DNA from: JAIVGV01 sp035295985
GTDB taxonomy: Bacteria; Acidobacteriota; Blastocatellia; Pyrinomonadales; Pyrinomonadaceae
Assembly (NCBI GenBank): GCA_035295985.1
Contig: DATHBT010000080.1
Coordinates: 1 to 8,092 of the forward strand
Length of the DNA stretch: 8,092 bases
Direction: 5' to 3'
A program made the translations under genes and the position numbers. Positions 1-4,900 of this stretch are shown here, piece after piece. Each line of letters opens with the position of its first letter. Within the stretch, counting starts at the first letter, position 1. The notes beneath the pieces are model-generated. The model was not told the DNA's origin. It made no database searches and worked only from the letters and a program-made list of their open reading frames with translations.

Positions 1-31
1 CCAGACCGCCGGCAAGGACAATGCCTTTCAC
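1..31 (-). CDS. Sugar-nucleotide pyrophosphorylase, first codons only (probable glucose-1-phosphate thymidylyltransferase, RmlA-like)
   Basis: Only the first ten complete codons are in the window. Read on the minus strand from a GTG at 31 they give MKGIVLAGGL, and the next codon begins with G. This is the N-terminal beta strand and the start of the nucleotide-binding GGxGTRL loop of NDP-sugar pyrophosphorylases, which join a sugar 1-phosphate to an NTP. The MKGI opening is most typical of RmlA-type glucose-1-phosphate thymidylyltransferases (dTDP-glucose, leading to dTDP-rhamnose). Mannose-1-phosphate guanylyltransferases and cytidylyltransferases begin similarly and cannot be excluded. A GGAGG at 45-41 lies 9 nt before the GTG, which supports the start strongly. 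The gene follows the amidotransferase after a 262-nt spacer on the same strand, and a sugar-donor enzyme fits the locus. The rest of the protein, including the remainder of the loop, is beyond the edge. Confidence 0.75.
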   Translation of the reverse strand, partial: MKGIVLAGGL

Positions 32-40
32 TTGGGAGTT

Positions 41-45
41 CCTCC
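41..45 (-). promoter_or_regulatory. Shine-Dalgarno site of the left-edge pyrophosphorylase
   Basis: CCTCC on the plus strand is GGAGG on the minus strand, 9 nt upstream of the GTG start at 31. It is the clearest ribosome binding site in the window. It decides the start of a gene of which only 31 bases are visible. Confidence 0.7.
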
Positions 46-53
46 AAAGAGAG

Positions 54-282
54 TGACAAGTAAGCCGTGACGAGCGGCGGGCCGATCCTGCCTTTTGCCC
101 GTCACCTTCCGCCCGCCGCGCGCCGCCAGTGCAGCAACTCGCGGGCCGCGCCGCCCGTCGAGCGTTGTGGCCCGAAACTCAAGCCGCCGGCCCGCGCTCG
201 CGCCGTAAAAATGCGACACGTGATAAAAACCACGACAGGTGAACCGTGACGGGTGACAAGCAGGAAGTTGTTTTACTTGTCA
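54..282. repeat. Inverted repeat TGACAAGTAA / TTACTTGTCA within a GTGAC/TGTCA-rich spacer
   Basis: TGACAAGTAA at 54-63 and its exact reverse complement TTACTTGTCA at 273-282 bracket most of the spacer between the amidotransferase stop (294) and the pyrophosphorylase GTG (31). A third TGACAAG is at 254-260 and forms a 7-bp hairpin with CTTGTCA at 276-282 (15-nt loop). GGTGACA at 252-258 could instead pair with TGTCACC at 292-298. CCGTGACG occurs as a direct repeat at 65-72 and 244-251. Counting both strands, GTGAC is found at 53, 67, 101, 246, 253 and 293. No T-run follows any of these stems, so they are not classic rho-independent terminators. The arrangement could be regulator half-sites, competing RNA hairpins or the remnant of a repeat element. 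The sequence alone does not choose between these. Confidence 0.5.
204..241 (-). repeat. Two imperfect 19-nt tandem units with T-runs
   Basis: On the minus strand 241-223 and 222-204 are successive 19-nt units of the form CACnTGTCG, then 2-3 nt, then TTTTT. Twelve of 19 positions match without gaps, and more match if the T-run is shifted by one base. The pair makes an AT-rich island in an otherwise GC-rich spacer. The T-runs are not preceded by strong stems, so termination is uncertain. A role in promoter function or regulator binding is equally possible. The upstream part of the same spacer, 32-203, holds the pyrophosphorylase ribosome binding site and no coding sequence I would support. Confidence 0.35.
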
Positions 283-293
283 GCCGCCCCCTG

Positions 294-2183
294 TCACCGA
301 TCAATAAACTTCTGAAACCAAAGCTCCAGCATCAGGAGCGTCCAGAGCTGACCCGTGTAGTCGCGCTCGCCGCGCGCGTGCAGCTCGACCATGCGGCCCA
401 CCTCGGCGGGGCGGAAGAGGTTGCGGCGCGCGAATTTTTCCGAGAGCAGCGTCTCGCGCAGGAAGCCCTGCATCCCGGCGCGGAGCCAGTGGCCGACGGG
501 CACGCCGAAGCCCTGCTTGGGCCGCTTCAAGTTCTCCTCGGGGAGCAACTGCTTGAGCACGCGCTTGAGGATGTACTTCGTCGTCAGGCCGCGCAGCTTC
601 AGGTTTTCGGGGAGCGAGGCGGCGAACTCGATCAGGTGGTGGTCGAGGAACGGCGAGCGCGCTTCCAGAGAGACGGCCATGCTGGCGATGTCCACCTTGA
701 CGAGCAGGTCGTTAGGCAAATACGTCATCGTGTCGGCCAGCAGTGCCGCGTCCACGACGCCCGAGCCGTTGGCCTGCGCGAACCACGGGGCGATGAAGTC
801 CTCGGTGTCGTACCCCTCGGTCTCGCGCCGGAACTCTTCGGTGTAGAGTTCGCGCTTCGCGCCTGAGTCTATCGCGCTCACCCAGCGCACGTAGCGCTCG
901 ACGTGCGGGAGCGAGGCGGCCGAAAGGAATCGCTTGAGCGAGCGTGCGCGGCTGCGGCGCTGCTCCGACGCGGGGATCAGCTCGGCCGCCTGCCGGATGA
1001 ACCCCTCGCGCAGGAAGCCGGGGAGTTTCCTGTAGGCGCTGGCTAGCTTCATCGCCGCGTAGCGCTCGTAGCCGGCGAAGCACTCGTCGCCCCCGTCGCC
1101 GTTCAGCGCCACGGTGACGTGCCGCCGCGTCTCGCGCGAGACGTAGTAGGTCGGGATGGCCGACGAGTCGGCGTAAGGCTCGCCGTAGTGCTCGACGAGG
1201 AGGGGCAGCACCTCCATCGCCTCGGGGCGGACGACGAACTCGTGGTGATCGGCCCCGACGTGCTCTGCCACGCGCCGCGCGTGGTGCAGTTCCGAAAAGT
1301 CCTGCTCGTCGAAGCCGATGGAGAAGGTCTTGACCGGCTCGGACATCTCCTCGCTCATTAGTGCGACGACCGCCGAGGAATCGACGCCGCCGGAGAGGAA
1401 CGCGCCGAGCGGGACTTCCGACATCAGGCGCACGCGCACGGCGTCGCGCAGGAGTTCGACGGTACGCTCGCCCGCCTCTTCTTCCGAGATTTTGATCTTC
1501 TTCGAGAAGTCTAGCCGCCAGTAGCGCTCGGTCTTAACGTCGCCGGTGCGGCGCGAGTAGCGCAGCGTGTGGCCGGGTTCGAGCTTCCTGATCTGCCGGT
1601 AGGCCGTGAGCGGCGCGGGCACGCACATGAAGGAGAGGTAATGATGAATTGCCTCCCGATCGACTTCGCGCCCCACGTCCGGGTGTTGGAGCAGCGCGGA
1701 GAACTCCGAGCCGAAGACGATGCCGCGCGGGGTGAGCGCGTAGAGCAGGGGCTTTTTGCCGACGCGGTCGCGCGCGAGCAGTAGTTCTTCGGTGCGCTCG
1801 TCGTAGATGGCGAAGGCGAACATGCCGCGCAAATGTTTGGGGCAGTCCGCGCCGTAGCGCTCGTAGGCCTGGAGGACGACTTCGGTGTCGGAGTTGGTGT
1901 GGAACTCGTGGCCGAGCTCGGCGAGGCGGTCGCGCAGCTCGCGGTAGTTGTAGATTTCGCCGTTGAAGACGAGCCAGGCCGTGCGGTCGCGATTCGTCAC
2001 CGGCTGGTGGCCGCCGGCCACGTCGATGATCGAGAGGCGGCGCATGGCGAGGCCGGCCGGCCCCTTGAGGTAGCTGCCCTCTTCGTCCGGCCCGCGGTGG
2101 CGGATCGCGTCGCACATCCGCCCGAGGACGGCCGGGTCTACGGCCGCCTCCCCGCGCCACACGTTGCCTACGATCCCGCACAT
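294..2183 (-). CDS. asnB: Asparagine-synthetase-like glutamine-dependent amidotransferase (AsnB type)
   Basis: This 629-residue protein has the complete class II glutamine amidotransferase plus synthetase layout. The N-terminal glutaminase begins MCGIVG, so Cys2 becomes the nucleophile after Met removal. It also has R49, FNGEIYNY at 73-80 and the SDTE segment with D99. The C-terminal ATP-pyrophosphatase domain has the SGGVDSS loop at 264-270 and GDGGDE at 362-367. Such enzymes use glutamine ammonia to amidate a carboxyl activated as an acyl-adenylate. In classic AsnB the substrate is aspartate. Longer homologues of about 600-650 residues are common in exopolysaccharide and O-antigen loci (for example WbpS in Pseudomonas aeruginosa and exosortase-A-associated amidotransferases), where amidation of a uronic acid is proposed. 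That role is inferred here from context, since no residue read by eye separates the two. The ATG at 2183 is fixed by the MCGI motif. Its upstream GGAAA is a weak ribosome site. It lies 54 nt after the membrane-protein gene. Confidence 0.93.
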   Translation of the reverse strand: MCGIVGNVWRGEAAVDPAVLGRMCDAIRHRGPDEEGSYLKGPAGLAMRRLSIIDVAGGHQPVTNRDRTAWLVFNGEIYNYRELRDRLAELGHEFHTNSDTEVVLQAYERYGADCPKHLRGMFAFAIYDERTEELLLARDRVGKKPLLYALTPRGIVFGSEFSALLQHPDVGREVDREAIHHYLSFMCVPAPLTAYRQIRKLEPGHTLRYSRRTGDVKTERYWRLDFSKKIKISEEEAGERTVELLRDAVRVRLMSEVPLGAFLSGGVDSSAVVALMSEEMSEPVKTFSIGFDEQDFSELHHARRVAEHVGADHHEFVVRPEAMEVLPLLVEHYGEPYADSSAIPTYYVSRETRRHVTVALNGDGGDECFAGYERYAAMKLASAYRKLPGFLREGFIRQAAELIPASEQRRSRARSLKRFLSAASLPHVERYVRWVSAIDSGAKRELYTEEFRRETEGYDTEDFIAPWFAQANGSGVVDAALLADTMTYLPNDLLVKVDIASMAVSLEARSPFLDHHLIEFAASLPENLKLRGLTTKYILKRVLKQLLPEENLKRPKQGFGVPVGHWLRAGMQGFLRETLLSEKFARRNLFRPAEVGRMVELHARGERDYTGQLWTLLMLELWFQKFIDR

Positions 2184-2212
2184 GAGAGTTTCCGAAGTCC
2201 GGCCGCGGCCAC

Positions 2213-2237
2213 GGCGGGCGGCACGGGCACGCCCGCC
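2213..2237 (-). other. Intercistronic GC hairpin directly after the membrane-protein stop codon
   Basis: GGCGGGCG at 2213-2220 and CGCCCGCC at 2230-2237 form a perfect 8-bp all-G/C stem with a 9-nt loop. The stem starts at the base immediately after the TAG stop (2240-2238) of the membrane-protein gene and ends 29 nt before the amidotransferase ATG. No T-run follows it on the minus strand, so intrinsic termination is unlikely. It could stabilise the upstream mRNA, mark a processing point or reduce translational coupling. The stem is directly visible and its role is inference. Confidence 0.5.
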
Positions 2238-3671
2238 CTAAGAGTCCACCTTCTCGCTCAGGCCGCGCGCCGCGTGCGCCCACTCCTTCTCGCGCGCCAG
2301 CCGCGTCTCGGCGGCGGCCCGGCGACCCGCCTGCACCGCGCGCGCCGACTCGGTCACGGCCCGGCGGGCGAGTTCCTGCTTGCGCTTCTCGTCCTCGCGC
2401 CGCTCCTTAAGGAGGACGTAGCCCACCGCGACGAAGATGAAGTAGAAGACCAGTAGCTGTGCGCGCTGGCGGTAGGCCGTCCCGACGTTACCCTGGAACA
2501 CCGAGTAGGCCAGCGTCAGCATGCCCGTGAAGATCAGGACCGGCATCGCCGCCCGCAACCGGTACTTTACCGTGAACCACAGCCCCAGCACCAACAGCGG
2601 GAAACTGGCCCACCAGACGATCATCTCCGGCAGCGTGATGCTCTGGCGCAGGCTCGCGAGCTGCCACGGGAAGGGCGCGAAGAGCAGGTAGGTCATCCCC
2701 ATCGGGATGGCGCTCAGCGCCCCCGACGTGGTCGAGACGTCAACGTCCCTGCCGAAGCCCGAGTTAGCCGACGTCGCCAGATCGGAGCGGCTGACCTGTA
2801 TCCTCTCCAGCGTGCCGTAGGTCTCTAGCTGGGCGCCGGCCCGGCTGAGGACTCCCATGTAGGTCAGGCACAGGCCGCCGACGAGGACGACGGCGAGTTG
2901 CCGTGCGAGGCTCTGCGAGGTGAGCTGCCTCATCCCGATCGCCAGGGAGCCGCCGATGGCGGCGACCATCATGAAAAAGATGTAGAACCTGAGGCTGAGG
3001 ATGGCGGCCAGCGACAGCACAAGGGTGATGAGGTACTTGACGCTCAGCCGCTCGCCGAGCTTGAGGGTAGCCAACATCCCCACCGCCAGCACGAAGACGA
3101 TGGGGCCGTCCTTGAGGCCCTGCGACGACCACAGCACCAGCGAAGGGTAGAAGGCTACGAAAAAGGCTGACAGGTGCGCCACCCTGAGGCTCCGGAAGAT
3201 GTGTTGGGCGCAGAGGAAGATGAGCGGCGCGGTGGCGGCCCCGATGACGGCGTTGAAGAGCTGCACGGCCAGCATGTTGCGGCCGACGACGGAGTAGATG
3301 ATGGCGACGAGATACACCATCCCCCAGCCACTGTCCGCGTTGACCCAAGCCCGCGTAACCGCGCTCATGCCGTAGCGACTTTGCCACCCCTCCATCAGGG
3401 CGCTGCCGGTCCAGTCGTAGCCCAAGGCATCGCCGCCGAAGAACTCCTGCAGCTCGAAGAAGTAGATGAGCGTCCCCACGCCCGCCCGCACCAGCAGGCC
3501 GCCCACGAATATCCGGAGGAAGAAAACCCGGTGCTCTCTAACCCTGTGGAGGAGCGCCCCGGCGATGGAAGCCACCGCCACGCAGAAAACCACGGCCGCC
3601 GCGCCGCCCTCCGCCAAGAAGGCGATGGCGAGGCAGAGGGCGAGCGACAATAAAGCCAGAAGGGCGTTCAT
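2238..3671 (-). CDS. Multi-spanning membrane protein, GT-C/GT39-like glycosyltransferase or polysaccharide polymerase candidate
   Basis: The 477-residue protein has roughly 12-14 hydrophobic segments by eye, for example 4-20, 23-42, 50-72, 117-130, 133-156, 165-183, 190-204, 213-246, 258-276, 321-335, 349-367, 374-392 and 404-420. After the third segment comes FFGGDALGYDW (77-87), an acidic loop placed like the catalytic loop of GT-C enzymes, which take sugars from polyprenyl phosphate carriers. The YPSLVLWSSQGLKDG stretch (175-189) and GNVGTAYRQRAQ (394-405) resemble conserved parts of uncharacterised GT39-like proteins in polysaccharide loci. A polar loop of about 40 residues at 280-320 is probably outside the cytoplasm. 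Residues 421-477 form a highly charged, Arg/Glu/Ala-rich tail, probably cytoplasmic and helical. The ATG at 3671 is the only reasonable start: no ATG, GTG or TTG lies in the 70 nt upstream and the next Met is residue 93. It lacks a Shine-Dalgarno site. A Wzy-type polymerase is the main alternative. The membrane location is sure and the enzymatic role is not. Confidence 0.8.
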   Translation of the reverse strand: MNALLALLSLALCLAIAFLAEGGAAAVVFCVAVASIAGALLHRVREHRVFFLRIFVGGLLVRAGVGTLIYFFELQEFFGGDALGYDWTGSALMEGWQSRYGMSAVTRAWVNADSGWGMVYLVAIIYSVVGRNMLAVQLFNAVIGAATAPLIFLCAQHIFRSLRVAHLSAFFVAFYPSLVLWSSQGLKDGPIVFVLAVGMLATLKLGERLSVKYLITLVLSLAAILSLRFYIFFMMVAAIGGSLAIGMRQLTSQSLARQLAVVLVGGLCLTYMGVLSRAGAQLETYGTLERIQVSRSDLATSANSGFGRDVDVSTTSGALSAIPMGMTYLLFAPFPWQLASLRQSITLPEMIVWWASFPLLVLGLWFTVKYRLRAAMPVLIFTGMLTLAYSVFQGNVGTAYRQRAQLLVFYFIFVAVGYVLLKERREDEKRKQELARRAVTESARAVQAGRRAAAETRLAREKEWAHAARGLSEKVDS

Positions 3672-3677
3672 GCTGTA

Positions 3678-3694
3678 GGGCCGCCAGGCGGCCC
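3678..3694 (-). promoter_or_regulatory. Perfect GC palindrome occupying the ribosome-binding region of the membrane-protein gene
   Basis: GGGCCGCC (3678-3685), one central base, and GGCGGCCC (3687-3694) form a 17-nt perfect palindrome. In RNA this gives a stem of 7 G-C pairs with a 3-nt loop. It ends 6 nt before the ATG at 3671, where a Shine-Dalgarno site would be expected, and none is seen there. Such a stem should hinder ribosome loading unless it is opened. Translational control is inferred from position alone. Confidence 0.45.
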
Positions 3695-3736
3695 GGCTGC
3701 CGCCCCCCGCCGTGCGTCCGGCGGGCCGGGCGGTGG

Positions 3737-3764
3737 AATTAAGACTCGCGCCGCGGGCTGAAAA
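3737..3764 (-). promoter_or_regulatory. Weak promoter candidate upstream of the membrane-protein gene
   Basis: On the minus strand TTTTCA (3764-3759) and TTAATT (3742-3737) are separated by 16 nt. They match the sigma-70 -35 and -10 boxes at four and three of six positions. They lie in the only AT-rich patch of the 211-nt spacer (3672-3882). Transcription from here would give a leader of about 60 nt that includes the palindrome at 3678-3694. The matches are poor, so this is a suggestion based mainly on local composition and spacing. Confidence 0.22.
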
Positions 3765-3864
3765 CTTTAATCACCGCGCGCCCCGCGGCCGACGGCGAGA
3801 CGCCGACCGTGCCAGCCGGCGTCGTCAGTGCTAGCGGTGCTTTCAACTTCTCCAACTTGCGGGT

Positions 3865-3877
3865 GCGCGCCGCGCGC
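3865..3877 (-). other. GC stem just downstream of the acyltransferase stop
   Basis: GCGCGC (3865-3870), one base, and GCGCGC (3872-3877) form a self-complementary stretch 5 nt after the TGA of the acyltransferase gene. It can fold into a 5-bp stem with a 3-nt loop. No U-tract follows, so it is not a standard terminator. Alternating GC runs are common in this DNA, so significance is low. Confidence 0.25.
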
Positions 3878-3882
3878 CGGTT

Positions 3883-4608
3883 TCAGAGGTCGTCGGGCAG
3901 GTCGGGCCGCGTCCTATACTCGACGAGGAACCGATCCTCTTCGCTGAGTGGCTTGACGGACCGGGCCGGCACGCCCGCGATCAGACAGTTCTCGCCCTCG
4001 ATCCGCTTGGTGACGACCGACCCGATGCCGACGACGCAGCGCGAGGGGATCGTGCCGCCCGGCGCGACGCGGATCTCCGAGCCGACGTAGGCGAAGTCGC
4101 CGATCTCGACGGGGCGCGTCCGCTGCCGGTTGTGCGTCCACAGACTCGAGTTGCGCCCGCCGAGGATCGAGCGGCGGCCGATCTCGACCCGATCCGTAAA
4201 ATCTATCTTGTGACCCGTCGTCACGACGCTCCCCTCGCCAAGCAGGAACCGCGGATCGGCCTCGTTGACAATGTCCGGCTCCGGGATCGAGTTGATCTCG
4301 TTCAGGCGTATGATCTCGCTGTAGCGGCCGAGCCGCACCTCGTCTCCGCCGCGCACGATGTTCAGGTGGCCGATCCGCGCGTGGTCGCCGATCGTCAGCC
4401 GCTTCACCCCCACGATCAGGTTGAGGTGGCCGACGCTGACCGCGTCGTCAATCTCGCACTCCGCGGCGTCCACGATGCTCAGACCGATCCGCACGCCGCG
4501 GCCCACCCGGTAGCCGAAGCAGATTCGGTAGGCGGGCCGCTTCACGAACGACGGAAGCGGCGCAAGCAGGGCGAGCACGGCCAGCCTGAGTTTCCGCTTA
4601 AGGCCCAT
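3883..4608 (-). CDS. Left-handed beta-helix (hexapeptide repeat) acyltransferase
   Basis: From the ATG at 4608 the protein has 241 residues. A basic, hydrophobic N-terminus (1-30) is followed by hexapeptide-type coils with [IV]Gxxxx[IV] periodicity: around 41-90, then 142-151 (EIGRRSILGG), and the strongest block at 168-199 (EIGDFAYVGSEIRVAPGG to GIGSVV). It ends in LIAGVPARSVKPL (209-221), the usual close of CoA-dependent O- or N-acetyltransferases of the LbH fold, which act as trimers. TGHKIDF (131-137) and SSLWTHNRQ (154-162) supply His133 and His159, one of which may be catalytic. The likely job is acetylating a sugar of the polysaccharide in the cytoplasm. The acceptor cannot be told from sequence. 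An in-frame TTG at 4638 would add 10 residues but lies inside a hairpin. The ATG at 4608 has GAAGGA 6 nt upstream and is preferred. Serine acetyltransferase or a sialic-acid type enzyme is less likely given the locus. Confidence 0.88.
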   Translation of the reverse strand: MGLKRKLRLAVLALLAPLPSFVKRPAYRICFGYRVGRGVRIGLSIVDAAECEIDDAVSVGHLNLIVGVKRLTIGDHARIGHLNIVRGGDEVRLGRYSEIIRLNEINSIPEPDIVNEADPRFLLGEGSVVTTGHKIDFTDRVEIGRRSILGGRNSSLWTHNRQRTRPVEIGDFAYVGSEIRVAPGGTIPSRCVVGIGSVVTKRIEGENCLIAGVPARSVKPLSEEDRFLVEYRTRPDLPDDL

Positions 4609-4614
4609 CCATGA

Positions 4615-4620
4615 TCCTTC
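4615..4620 (-). promoter_or_regulatory. Shine-Dalgarno site deciding the acyltransferase start
   Basis: GAAGGA on the minus strand (4620-4615) lies 6 nt before the ATG at 4608. This selects that start over the in-frame TTG at 4638. Confidence 0.65.
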
Positions 4621-4628
4621 GCGGCCCG

Positions 4629-4647
4629 CGCGCGTCAACCACGCGCG
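4629..4647 (-). promoter_or_regulatory. GC hairpin immediately upstream of the acyltransferase ribosome binding site
   Basis: CGCGCGT (4629-4635) and ACGCGCG (4641-4647) form a perfect 7-bp stem with a 5-nt loop. In the transcript it ends 8 nt before the GAAGGA site, leaving that site free. It could be a leader hairpin protecting the 5' end of the acyltransferase message or separating it from the gene before. The function is inferred. Confidence 0.4.
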
Positions 4648-4784
4648 GTGCGACGGCGAGTCTGTCGGCCCGCGCGGGGGCGGAGTAGAAACCGCGGTGC
4701 GCGCCGCCGGCCGGCCCCGCCCCCGCGTCGCCCAAGGTTGTCAGCCCAGAGACGCACATGATCCCGACCATGAACTCGTTAGAC

Positions 4785-4803
4785 TTACCGGTAATCGCCG
4801 GTA
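4785..4803. promoter_or_regulatory. Palindromic operator-like site in the 292-nt spacer before the acyltransferase
   Basis: TTACCGGTAA (4785-4794) is a perfect 10-bp palindrome. TACCGG (4786-4791) also pairs with CCGGTA (4798-4803) as an inverted repeat. It lies in a stretch (4741-4860) of about 53% G+C, against roughly 70% in the adjoining genes, as expected for a control region. No convincing -35/-10 pair was found beside it. The rest of the spacer (4609-4900) holds the leader hairpin and ribosome site near the acyltransferase and a GC-rich stretch followed by a T-run just after the glycosyltransferase stop. I see no gene in it. Confidence 0.35.
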
Positions 4804-4900
4804 CGGACGGGCCGCGGTGCAAAGAGTTGAACCTACCAGAGACAAGGGCAAAAGTAAAAAGGGGCGGGCGTCGCCTCGGCGGGCGCGCGGGGATCGCTTT

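Noticed and set aside
28..219. 63-codon minus-strand frame in the left spacer
   Set aside because: It overlaps the ribosome site and start of the pyrophosphorylase in another frame, is Arg-rich without motifs and has no ribosome site of its own.
1833..2456. 207-codon plus-strand frame spanning the amidotransferase start and the membrane-protein end
   Set aside because: It crosses two real gene ends on the opposite strand and has a low-complexity Val/Ala/Glu/Arg composition and no family motif. Similar frames at 246-866 and 6193-7026 are rejected for the same reason.
3790..3799. CGACGGCGAG repeated at 4651-4660 in another spacer
   Set aside because: A GC-rich 10-mer of this kind is likely by chance here, and the similarity does not continue convincingly beyond it.
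4592..4602. 11-mer TTCCGCTTAAG shared, in opposite orientation, with 6017-6027 next to another start codon
   Set aside because: Exact 11-mers shared by chance are expected several times in an 8-kb window, and the surrounding sequence does not match.
4609..4638. Longer acyltransferase start at the TTG at 4638
   Set aside because: The TTG lies within a GC hairpin and has no ribosome site. The ATG at 4608 has GAAGGA at good spacing.
4598..4822. 74-codon minus-strand frame before the acyltransferase
   Set aside because: It overlaps the acyltransferase start out of frame and shows no domain, signal peptide or ribosome site. It is probably a chance frame in the spacer.
4850..4900. Rho-independent terminator after the glycosyltransferase (GC stretch then TTTTT on the minus strand)
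   Set aside because: The C-rich stretch before the T-run gives only a stem of about three pairs, so no convincing hairpin directly precedes the U-tract.
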